Positions 56,514 to 64,000 of a stretch of 64,000 bases of DNA are shown here, piece after piece (the stretch's first letter is position 1; every line of letters starts with the position of its first letter). Source of the stretch: Pseudoalteromonas espejiana DSM 9414. Lineage in GTDB: Bacteria; Pseudomonadota; Gammaproteobacteria; Enterobacterales; Alteromonadaceae. The notes under the pieces were generated by a model. That model had not been told where the DNA came from. It saw only the letters and a list, made by a program, of their open reading frames with translations, and did not search any database. The stretch lies in assembly GCF_002221525.1 (NCBI RefSeq), contig NZ_CP011028.1, positions 693,001 through 757,000 of the forward strand, read 5' to 3'. The position numbers and the translations under genes are program-made.

Positions 56514-59500
56514 TTGCTTGGTTTACCAAAAACCATGTAGCGGCTAACTTATTACTTATAACCTTGCTGCTAACGGGTTTGTTTAGCTTATCGAGCCAAA
56601 TTCCGCTTGAAGTGTTTCCATCGTTTGAAACCGACCGTATCAGCGTAAGCGTTACCTTGCGTGGCTCAACCCCTGAAGATGTAGAGCAAGGGGTGACCAT
56701 TCGCATAGAAGAAGCGGTTCAAGATTTAGAAGGCATAGAGCAAATTTCTAGCCGTTCGTCTGAGGGCTCTGCTTCGGTAACGATAGAAGTAGAAAGTGGG
56801 TACGACCCACGTGAGTTATTAGCCGATATAAAAAGCCGAGTTGATGCAATAAACACTTTTCCGGCCGATGCTGAAAAACCAATTGTGGCACTAGCAGAGC
56901 GCAAGCGAGAAGTAATTGCGGTTACTGTATCGAGCGATTACGGGGAAAAAGAAACCCTAGAATACGCTGAGCAAGTGCGCGATGACATTTTACGCCTACC
57001 TAATGTAACGCAAGTAGAGCTAAGCGGTGTACGCGATTACGAACTTGCCATAGAAGTAAGCCAAGATACCTTACGCCAATACAATTTGACCCTGGCGCAA
57101 ATATCAACAGCCGTGGCTAAATCAAGCTCAGATATATCTGCCGGTAATTTAAAAACCGAAGGTGGCGATGTACTTATAAGCTCAAAGGGGCAAGCTTACC
57201 GTAAAGACGAATTTGCCAATATTGTGGTTAAAAACCAAAGAGATGGCACGGTTATTCGCTTAGGTGATATTGCCATTATTAACGATGACTTTGAAGAAAC
57301 CCCAGTACGTACACGCTTTAATGGCAAACAAGCCGCTTTTATTGATGTATACCGCATCGGCCCACAAAGCGCGATTGATGTAGCAGATGATGTAAAAAAC
57401 TACATAGAGGATCACCAGAGCTCATTACCTCAAGGTTTTGCACTTAGCTATTGGGACGACGACTCGCAAGTAGTAAAAAGCCGTATTGCAACGTTAACCA
57501 GTAGCGCCCTACAAGGGGGCATTTTGGTGCTGGCGTTACTGACCTTGTTTTTACGCCCAGCTATAGCCTTTTGGGTATTTATTGGTATTCCTGTTTCATT
57601 TATGGGCGCATTTATTGCGATGCCTATTTTTGGTGTCACCCTTAATATAATGAGCTTATTTGGCTTTATTTTAGTGCTGGGTATTGTTGTAGATGATGCC
57701 ATAGTAACGGGGGAGAACGTTTATACCCACCTAAAAACCGCTGAGTCGGGCGAACAAGCTGCTATTTTAGGCACGCAAGAAGTGGCAACGCCGGTTACGT
57801 TTGGCGTGTTAACAACAGTGGCTGCCTTTTTACCTTTAGCGTTTATTGAAGGTGCACGCGGAGCTTTATTTGCACAAATTCCGGTGGTGGTTATTCCGGT
57901 ATTACTGTTCTCGTTAATTGAGTCTAAGTTTGTGCTACCTGCTCATTTAAAATACATAAAACTTCGTAATCAAAAAACAAAATCATCAAAGCTTGAAGTA
58001 CTTCAGCAGCGTTTTGCAGACGGATTTGAAAGCGCTATTTTAAAGTACTACCAACCTATTTTATCAAAAGGGTTACGTTATAAATTAGCCACGGTGAGTT
58101 TGTTTGTTGGCGTGTTTTTTATTATTTTAACCATGATCACCAGCGGTTGGACTAAGTTTGTGTTTTTTCCGCGTATTCCAAGCGAAACCGTGCGTGTTAC
58201 ATTAACCTTGCCAACAGGCACACCGTTTGAAGTTACCAATAAATATGTAATGGATATGTCGCAAAAAGCGCAGCTATTACAAGATAAATACCGCGATGAA
58301 GACACCGGCGAAAGCGTTATCTTAAACATTTTAGCCTCTACAGGTGGGCGCGGTGGCGTGTCTAATTCAGGCAGTGTGCGCTTTGAAATAACACCAGCTG
58401 AGAGCCGCGACTCTGACATTGGCTCGCGCGAGTTAGTAAGCGAGTGGCGTGATTTAATTGGTATTATTCCAGGGGCCGAAAGCTTAACCTTTAGAGCCGA
58501 AATTGGGCGCAGCTCTGACCCTATTGACGTGCAGCTAAGTGGCACATCGCTTGATACACTACAAAAAATAGCCGAAAGCGTTAAAACGCGTTTAAGCACG
58601 TACCCAACGGTATTTGATATTGCCGATAGCATGTCGGATGGTAAAGAAGAGCTGCAAATAGAGCTTACCGAGCAAGGCTTTGCCTTGGGCTTAAACCGAG
58701 TAGATGTAGCAAACCAAGTACGTAACTCGTTTTTTGGCTCGCAAGTACAGCGTATTCAGCGCGGCCGTGACGATGTACGTGTTATGGTACGCCTACCTAT
58801 TGAAGAGCGCCGCTCTGTAGCCGACTTACAAAACATACTGATCACTACACCTACAGGTGGTTCGGTGCCACTTTCGCATGTAGCTACATTAATTGCAGGG
58901 CAAAGCCCATCTACAATTAACCGTATAGATCGTTACCGCACACTTAACGTGACCGCCGACATAGAAAAAAGCAATACCAACATGACCGCGCTGCAAGCCG
59001 ACCTAACTGAGTATTTAGATGAACTAATGCAGCAATACCCAGGTGTTGATTACAAGCTAGAAGGTGAAGCTAAAGAGCAAAGGGAGTCGTTTGGTTCACT
59101 GGCTTGGGCATTATTATTTGTATTTTTTATTATTTATTCACTATTAGCTATACCGCTTAAATCGTACATGCAGCCATTAATTGTAATGAGCGTAATACCG
59201 TTTGGCATGATAGGCGCCGTAGTAGGGCACTGGATCATGGGGATGGATTTAACCATTATGAGCTTACTTGGTATGTTGGCACTTATTGGTGTAGTGGTTA
59301 ACGATTCACTTGTGTTGGTCGACTTTATTAATAAAAAACGCAGCGAAGGCGGCAAGATTATTGATGCTGTAAAACTTGCAGGGGCTGCACGTTTTCGCCC
59401 AGTAATGCTCACAAGTTTAACCACCTTTATTGGTTTAATGCCGTTATTATTTGAAAAAGCCACTCAGGCACAGTTTTTAATTCCAATGGCGGTAAGCCTA

Positions 59501-59593
59501 GGGTTTGGTATTGTGTTTGCTACATTTATTACACTTATATTAGTGCCAGTAAACTATATGCTTATGGAGCGCTTTCAAAGTTGGTTTAGATAA
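56510..59593 (+). CDS. RND efflux inner-membrane permease (AcrB/HAE-1 type)
   Basis: Proton-driven pump of about 12 membrane helices and two large periplasmic loops. 1027 residues is typical. Signatures: FPSFETDRISVSVTLRGSTPEDVE early, GIVVDDAIVTGENVYTH in helix 4 (the paired Asp for proton relay) and GVVVNDSLVLVDFIN in the second half. It belongs to the divergent marine branch rather than AcrB itself; substrates unknown. No local repressor gene is in the window. Overlaps the adaptor gene by 4 bases. Confidence 0.95.
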   Translation: MIAWFTKNHVAANLLLITLLLTGLFSLSSQIPLEVFPSFETDRISVSVTLRGSTPEDVEQGVTIRIEEAVQDLEGIEQISSRSSEGSASVTIEVESGYDPRELLADIKSRVDAINTFPADAEKPIVALAERKREVIAVTVSSDYGEKETLEYAEQVRDDILRLPNVTQVELSGVRDYELAIEVSQDTLRQYNLTLAQISTAVAKSSSDISAGNLKTEGGDVLISSKGQAYRKDEFANIVVKNQRDGTVIRLGDIAIINDDFEETPVRTRFNGKQAAFIDVYRIGPQSAIDVADDVKNYIEDHQSSLPQGFALSYWDDDSQVVKSRIATLTSSALQGGILVLALLTLFLRPAIAFWVFIGIPVSFMGAFIAMPIFGVTLNIMSLFGFILVLGIVVDDAIVTGENVYTHLKTAESGEQAAILGTQEVATPVTFGVLTTVAAFLPLAFIEGARGALFAQIPVVVIPVLLFSLIESKFVLPAHLKYIKLRNQKTKSSKLEVLQQRFADGFESAILKYYQPILSKGLRYKLATVSLFVGVFFIILTMITSGWTKFVFFPRIPSETVRVTLTLPTGTPFEVTNKYVMDMSQKAQLLQDKYRDEDTGESVILNILASTGGRGGVSNSGSVRFEITPAESRDSDIGSRELVSEWRDLIGIIPGAESLTFRAEIGRSSDPIDVQLSGTSLDTLQKIAESVKTRLSTYPTVFDIADSMSDGKEELQIELTEQGFALGLNRVDVANQVRNSFFGSQVQRIQRGRDDVRVMVRLPIEERRSVADLQNILITTPTGGSVPLSHVATLIAGQSPSTINRIDRYRTLNVTADIEKSNTNMTALQADLTEYLDELMQQYPGVDYKLEGEAKEQRESFGSLAWALLFVFFIIYSLLAIPLKSYMQPLIVMSVIPFGMIGAVVGHWIMGMDLTIMSLLGMLALIGVVVNDSLVLVDFINKKRSEGGKIIDAVKLAGAARFRPVMLTSLTTFIGLMPLLFEKATQAQFLIPMAVSLGFGIVFATFITLILVPVNYMLMERFQSWFR

Positions 59594-59734
59594 ATAACGA
59601 AATGTGTTCTAGGACTAAGCTGTGGTTGATTAATATCAATTGCAGCTTTTTTTTTGCTAAAAATTTATAAGGTAATAAAGGGTATTTAAAACAGGGAGGT
59701 AGCAAAAAATGCAAAACAGAAAAATAAGAAAGGT

Positions 59735-59915
59735 GTTCCCCAAGCGTGCGGTGTCCGGCGTCAGTCCTGAAACCAGAAGGTTTCAGGGCGGAAAGCTGCG
59801 GTCTACCGTAGGCTTCTCGGTACATGCCGAGCTTGCACAATAGTAGACGAACAGAAATCCTGGTATAAAATTTATCGGCTCAGGGACTTAACCAAACTCC
59901 GGCACCCCAGGGAAC
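59735..59915 (-). ncRNA. ssrS: 6S RNA (SsrS)
   Basis: Binds sigma-70 RNA polymerase and represses it in stationary phase. On the minus strand the RNA runs from GTTCCCTGGGGTGCCGG (59915) to CACCGCACGCTTGGGGAAC (59735), whose ends pair as the closing stem. Inside are the conserved CCTGAGCCGATA ... ATACC segment and GCTCGGCATGTACCGAGAAGCC hairpin known from E. coli 6S RNA. About 181 nt, like the usual 184. A TATACT -10 lies 6-7 bases before the 5' end. It is near ygfB as in enterobacteria. The rest of 59594-60109 is spacer. Confidence 0.92.
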
Positions 59916-60109
59916 AAGTTCAGTATATAAGACATAATCAATTCCTTAAACCCCAAACGCAAAAAATTGAATCGTTCGAGCAGTTTTTGCCCGCTGGTAA
60001 CTCGCTATTTACTTATCGTGATACTTTTTGAGCAGGATCATACAATTAATTGGAGTTGCTTTTTATCGAGTGGTAGCATTGCCTTAACTAGCAAAGCGAA
60101 GACATAAAC

Positions 60110-60664
60110 ATGAGCGACTTACCAGATTACCAAAAAGCCCAGCTGCTTTTAGAAAAAAACGAAATTTTTGTATCACCAGCAGAAGCACACGGTGTAATTA
60201 GTGGACTACTGGCCTGCGGCTTAAGTATTGATGACAAAGAATACCTTGGCCTATTAAGCGATGTATTTAACGACGGCTTAGCGTTTAGCAAAGACCTAAA
60301 GCAATTTTTTGGCACTATTTACAAGCAAGTGGTAGAGAGCTTTAACGATGAAGCTTTTGCGTTTGATTTATTTTTACCAAGCGATGACGAAACACTCATC
60401 GATCAAGCAAACGGCCTCGTATCATGGGTAGCTGGGTTTATGCTTGGCTTTGGCTTAAAGCAAAAAGACTACGGTAAGTTATCGGCTGATGTAAAAGAAG
60501 TAATCAGCGATTTTAGCGAAATAACTCGCCTAGATACGATGTTTGACGAAACCGAAGAAGATAGCCAAGCCCTTCATGAAGTAATTGAATATGTACGTGT
60601 ATCGGCACTGCTTTGCTTTGCCGAGCTAGGTAAAGAAAAAGCACCTAAAAAAACACTACATTAA
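60110..60664 (+). CDS. ygfB: UPF0149 protein YgfB
   Basis: 184 residues, helical and acidic. The conserved segments SPAEAHGVISGLLACG and LVSWVAGFMLGFG are family marks. Role unclear; in Pseudomonas, YgfB affects ampicillin resistance by lowering ampDh3. It heads the ygfB-pepP-ubiH-ubiI group; pepP follows 26 bases later. Confidence 0.93.
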   Translation: MSDLPDYQKAQLLLEKNEIFVSPAEAHGVISGLLACGLSIDDKEYLGLLSDVFNDGLAFSKDLKQFFGTIYKQVVESFNDEAFAFDLFLPSDDETLIDQANGLVSWVAGFMLGFGLKQKDYGKLSADVKEVISDFSEITRLDTMFDETEEDSQALHEVIEYVRVSALLCFAELGKEKAPKKTLH

Positions 60665-60690
60665 TTAAAAATATAACGGGTTGTTAAAGC

Positions 60691-62013
60691 ATGGTTGAAA
60701 TACAAAAGTCAGAATTTAAAGCACGTCGCGAGCGCTTACTTGCGCAAATGGATGCTAACAGTATTGCTATTATTCCTGCTGCTAGCGAAGTAACTCGCAG
60801 CCGCGATACCGAATATGCTTTTAGACAAGACAGTGACTTTTTTTACTTAACAGGCTTTAACGAACCCGATGCCGTTTTAGTGCTGTGTAACAACAGCGAC
60901 ACACCTAGTACGCTATTTTGCCTTGATAAAGACAAACAAGCTGAGATTTGGCATGGCCGCAGAATTGGCTTCGAAAAAGCTAAAAATGAGTACTTCTTCG
61001 ACGAAACTTACGCATTAAGTGAGCTAACTGAACAATTATTAGATTTGGTTAACGGTCAGCAGATTTTATTTTATGCACAAGGCGCATACCCTCGCTTTGA
61101 TACCAAAGTATTTACTTTGTTAAGTACGCTTAGAAGTGGTTCGCGAAAAGGCCTAAAAGCACCAAGTACTATAAAAGAAATACGCGGCCTGATTCATGAA
61201 ATGCGTTTGTTTAAATCGCCAAGCGAAGTAAACATTATGCGTGAAGGCTGCGAAATAAGTGCTCGCGGACACATGCGGGCAATGCGTTATTCGCACCCGG
61301 GTGCTACTGAGTTTCAGCTAGAGGCTGAGCTGCATCATCATTATGCAATGAACGGTGCCCCGCACCCAGCTTACGGTACTATTGTTGGCAGTGGCGATAA
61401 CGCTAATATTTTGCACTACACACAAAATAGCGATGTGTTAAAAGCAGGCGACCTAGTATTAATTGACTCAGGTTGTGAGCTACAAGGTTACGCTGCTGAT
61501 ATTACACGGACCTTCCCTGTAAATGGACAATTTAGTGAGCCGCAAGCCGTGCTTTATAACATTGTACTTAAAGCACAAGAGGTGGCTTTTGAAGAGGTTA
61601 AACCCGGCGGGCTTATGTCGCACGCTAATAAACGTGCAATGGAAGTAATGACTCAAGGTTTAATCGAACTCGGTATTTTAACCGGCGACTTTGACGAGCT
61701 AATGGCAACAGGGGCATGCAAAGAATATTACATGCACGGGCTTGGGCATTGGCTTGGTTTAGATGTTCACGATGTAGGTGACTACAAACAAAATAATGTT
61801 GAACGCGCATTTGAGCCAGGTATGGTTTTAACCATAGAGCCTGGGCTTTATATAAGTGAAGATTCAAACGCACCGCAGCAATATAAAGGCATTGGTATTC
61901 GTATTGAAGATAACCTACTGATCACCGAATCAGGGTACGAAAACCTAACCCTAAGCGTGCCTAAAACCATAAATGATATTGAAGCACTAATGCAAAGCGC
62001 TAAAAACGCATAA
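60691..62013 (+). CDS. pepP: Xaa-Pro aminopeptidase PepP
   Basis: Removes N-terminal residues before proline. An N-terminal creatinase-like domain (FLTGFNEPDAVLVL) precedes a pita-bread M24 domain with metal ligands in DSGCELQGYAADITRTFPV (two Asp), YMHGLGHWLGLDVHD (His), TIEPGLYI (Glu) and GIRIEDNLLIT (Glu). 440 residues equals the E. coli length. Confidence 0.96.
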   Translation: MVEIQKSEFKARRERLLAQMDANSIAIIPAASEVTRSRDTEYAFRQDSDFFYLTGFNEPDAVLVLCNNSDTPSTLFCLDKDKQAEIWHGRRIGFEKAKNEYFFDETYALSELTEQLLDLVNGQQILFYAQGAYPRFDTKVFTLLSTLRSGSRKGLKAPSTIKEIRGLIHEMRLFKSPSEVNIMREGCEISARGHMRAMRYSHPGATEFQLEAELHHHYAMNGAPHPAYGTIVGSGDNANILHYTQNSDVLKAGDLVLIDSGCELQGYAADITRTFPVNGQFSEPQAVLYNIVLKAQEVAFEEVKPGGLMSHANKRAMEVMTQGLIELGILTGDFDELMATGACKEYYMHGLGHWLGLDVHDVGDYKQNNVERAFEPGMVLTIEPGLYISEDSNAPQQYKGIGIRIEDNLLITESGYENLTLSVPKTINDIEALMQSAKNA

Positions 62014-62027
62014 GCTTGGAGAGTAAA

Positions 62028-63215
62028 GTGGCTAAGCAGTTTGATGTTGTAATTATTGGTGGCGGGCTTGCCGGTGCAAGCTGTGCGCTAAGCATTGCAA
62101 AAACAAATCCTTCACTGACTATTGCGGTAGTAGAAGCAAACCAAGTAACGGGCGATTACCACCCGAGCTTTGATGACAGAAGCATAGCCCTAGCTCAGCA
62201 GTCGGTAGAGTATTTACAGCGCTTAAATTTGTTTGAAAAAAGTGCACCCTATACCGCGGCTATAAAAAAAGTCAGCGTGTCGGATCGCGGTCACTTTGGT
62301 AAAGCACATATTAATTGCGACGAGTTTGCTAAGCCCTCATTAGGTTACGTCGTTGAGGTAAACCCATTTGGCCGAGCGCTTTATCAGCGCTTAACACACG
62401 CGAGCATCTCACTTTATTGCCCCGATAGTGTAAGCACTATTAAGCAAAGCCTAAACAGTAACGAGCTTACTCTACAAAGCGGCGAGCAATTAAACACTAA
62501 GCTACTTGTTATTGCCGATGGTGCACAATCTCCAACCCGAAAATTACTTGGTTTACACTTTAACACTCAGCCCTATGAGCAAGGCGCTATTATAGCCAAT
62601 GTTGAAGTAGCAGGCGGGCATAACAACCATGCGTATGAACGCTTTACCGAGCATGGGCCTATGGCGCTTTTACCAATGAGCAATAACCGTTACTCATTAG
62701 TGTGGTGTATGACAAAGCAGCAAGTTGAGCAGTATACTGCCTTAAACGAAAGCGACTTTTTAAATGCGCTACAAAGTGCATTTGGTTACCGAGCAGGGCA
62801 ATTTACAAAAGTGGGCACACGCACAAGCTACCCACTGGTTTATGGGCAAGCAGAATCATTAACGGCGCATCGTACAGTAGTAATTGGTAACGCCGCACAT
62901 GCTATTCACCCTATTGCAGGGCAGGGCTTTAATTTAGGCCTGCGTGATGTACAAGTACTTAGTGATTTAATAGCAACAAGTAAAAACGAGTTAGGCAGCT
63001 ATGCGTTTACTCGTGAGTATTCACAAAAACGCAGTAGCGATATAAACACCGTAATGACATTAACCGATGCACTGGTTAGGCTTTTTTCAAACTCGTCACG
63101 GGTATTAGCACTTGGGCGCAGCATTGGGCTTTTCTCAATGGATTTATTTCCCGCATTAAAAGCACCCTTGGCAAAGCAGCTAATGGGGCAAGTTAAACAA
63201 GGTACACGTTTATGA
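62028..63215 (+). CDS. ubiH: 2-octaprenyl-6-methoxyphenol hydroxylase UbiH
   Basis: FAD monooxygenase of ubiquinone synthesis (C4 hydroxylation in current numbering). N-terminal VVIIGGGLAGASCAL binds ADP; DDRSIALA and GNAAHAIHPIAGQGFNLGLRDV are the family FAD motifs. GTG at 62028 follows GGAG by 7 bases, so it is preferred to TTG 62016; 395 residues is typical. Stop overlaps the ubiI start (ATGA). Confidence 0.95.
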   Translation: MAKQFDVVIIGGGLAGASCALSIAKTNPSLTIAVVEANQVTGDYHPSFDDRSIALAQQSVEYLQRLNLFEKSAPYTAAIKKVSVSDRGHFGKAHINCDEFAKPSLGYVVEVNPFGRALYQRLTHASISLYCPDSVSTIKQSLNSNELTLQSGEQLNTKLLVIADGAQSPTRKLLGLHFNTQPYEQGAIIANVEVAGGHNNHAYERFTEHGPMALLPMSNNRYSLVWCMTKQQVEQYTALNESDFLNALQSAFGYRAGQFTKVGTRTSYPLVYGQAESLTAHRTVVIGNAAHAIHPIAGQGFNLGLRDVQVLSDLIATSKNELGSYAFTREYSQKRSSDINTVMTLTDALVRLFSNSSRVLALGRSIGLFSMDLFPALKAPLAKQLMGQVKQGTRL

Positions 63216-64000
63216 AGCAAGCACAGGTTTGTATAGTGGGTGGTGGCTGCGTAGGCTTAACCCTCGCTTTAGGGCTGGCAAAAGCCAATTTAAGTGTTGT
63301 GGTGTTAGATGCCGGGCCAAAACAAGCGCCCCCAACTGATGAATACGCCTTGCGCGTAAGTGCGCTGAGCATAGCAAGCCAAACCTTGTTTGAGCAACTA
63401 AACGTGTGGCCACACATAATGGCAGAGCGAGCGTGTGCCTATACGCATATGGACGTACGCGACGCCGACAGCTTTGGTAAAATAGCCTTTACTAACGAGC
63501 AACTTGAGCTTGATCACTTAGGCCATATAGTAGAGAACGATATTATTCGTTTTGCACTTATAAAAGAGCTAGAACAACAGCCAAGTGCCACACTCATGTT
63601 TGATACGCAGTATCAACAAATACACCAAAGTGAGTCCGACGTATTTATAACCCTTAAAAGCGGCGAGCCTATTATTGCTAAGCTGCTGGTAGCGGCCGAT
63701 GGCGCAAATTCGGCTATTCGTAAACAATTTAATATGGCGCTTAGCTTTAAAGATTACGACCACCACGCGCTAGTTGCTACGGTTAAAACCAAAGAGCCAC
63801 ACGCAAACACCGCGCGCCAAGTGTTTTTACCCACAGGGCCACTGGCATTTTTACCACTAAGTGATGCCAACACCCATTCTATTGTATGGTCTACCAGCCC
63901 TAACCATTGTGATGAGTTGTTAGCAATGGACGACAGCAGCTTCAATAAAGCCGTAATGGCTGCCATAGATGGCCAATGCGGGCTGTGTGAAGTGCAAAGT
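63212..64000 (+). CDS. ubiI: 2-octaprenylphenol hydroxylase UbiI (VisC), 3' end cut by window
   Basis: FAD monooxygenase for C5 hydroxylation in ubiquinone synthesis. It starts at ATG 63212 (overlapping the ubiH stop by four bases) with CIVGGGCVGLTLALGLA and continues in an open frame to the window edge (263 codons). LLVAADGANSAIRKQF fits the family's second FAD motif. About 140 residues are missing. UbiH and UbiI are paralogous; position after ubiH and order in E. coli favour UbiI. Confidence 0.9.
   Translation, partial: MKQAQVCIVGGGCVGLTLALGLAKANLSVVVLDAGPKQAPPTDEYALRVSALSIASQTLFEQLNVWPHIMAERACAYTHMDVRDADSFGKIAFTNEQLELDHLGHIVENDIIRFALIKELEQQPSATLMFDTQYQQIHQSESDVFITLKSGEPIIAKLLVAADGANSAIRKQFNMALSFKDYDHHALVATVKTKEPHANTARQVFLPTGPLAFLPLSDANTHSIVWSTSPNHCDELLAMDDSSFNKAVMAAIDGQCGLCEVQS

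Noticed and set aside
59586..59840. Minus-strand ORF of 84 codons near the 6S RNA
   Set aside because: It overlaps the structured 6S RNA, has no protein family features and uses a poor start.

Overview
The window looks like a chromosomal segment of a marine gammaproteobacterium of the order Alteromonadales, most likely Pseudoalteromonas or a close relative. This rests on gene content and order (fldB / xerD-dsbC-recJ-prfB-lysS, recX-alaS-lysC-csrA, oadGAB, trmB / mutY-yggX, ygfB-pepP-ubiH-ubiI next to 6S RNA), on AT-rich codon use (roughly 40% GC judged by eye, not computed) and on many TonB-type and multidomain sensor proteins. Most of it is core genome. No prophage, CRISPR array or large defence island is visible.

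Layout. 1-7.7 kb: end of an EamA transporter, fldB, then the xerD-dsbC-recJ-prfB-lysS cluster, with prfB carrying its autoregulatory +1 frameshift. 7.7-9.9 kb: a gene-poor stretch with an inverted-repeat element, one tRNA-Ser, four identical tRNA-Arg genes plus a decayed fifth copy, and 2.5 tandem copies of a 142-bp repeat. 9.9-14.3 kb: a probable peptidoglycan salvage group (NamZ-type muramidase, lipoprotein serine hydrolase, NhaC-family transporter). 14.4-16.2 kb: small repeat fragments and an HNH-like gene split after its sixth codon by an IS5-family element with a CTAG target duplication. 16.3-20.8 kb: a TonB / ECF sigma / putative anti-sigma operon, DUF3087, a low-molecular-weight phosphatase, a 268-bp MITE-like element and a TPR-like/TonB protein behind a possible Fur box.

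21-33 kb: ribA, a membrane protein, recX-alaS-lysC-csrA, three small envelope genes, the sodium-pumping oxaloacetate decarboxylase operon oadGAB behind two PdhR/LldR-like palindromes, an aldo/keto reductase, a tiny membrane protein and a second copy of the MITE. 33.5-43.3 kb: an M23 peptidase, tyrS, a CobD/CbiB-like protein, mtnN, a DUF2726 protein, folE2 and a convergent arcB/arcA pair. 43.7-51.7 kb: an orphan sensor kinase, a frameshifted rsmC, trmB, mutY-yggX and a large hybrid kinase. 51.9-52.7 kb: a tRNA-Phe/tRNA-Thr array with two decayed copies. 52.9-59.6 kb: a double-ABM-domain protein and a three-gene RND efflux operon. 59.7-64 kb: 6S RNA on the minus strand, then ygfB-pepP-ubiH-ubiI, the last cut by the window edge.

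The points most worth a second look are: the IS-split HNH gene, whose reading frame is restored exactly when the element and one target copy are removed; the rsmC frameshift, whose missing C-terminus is readable in the next frame; the paired palindromes upstream of oadGAB; the NamZ / serine hydrolase / NhaC group as a possible muropeptide salvage module; and three families of short non-coding repeats, each present both as a complete and as a second or decayed copy.
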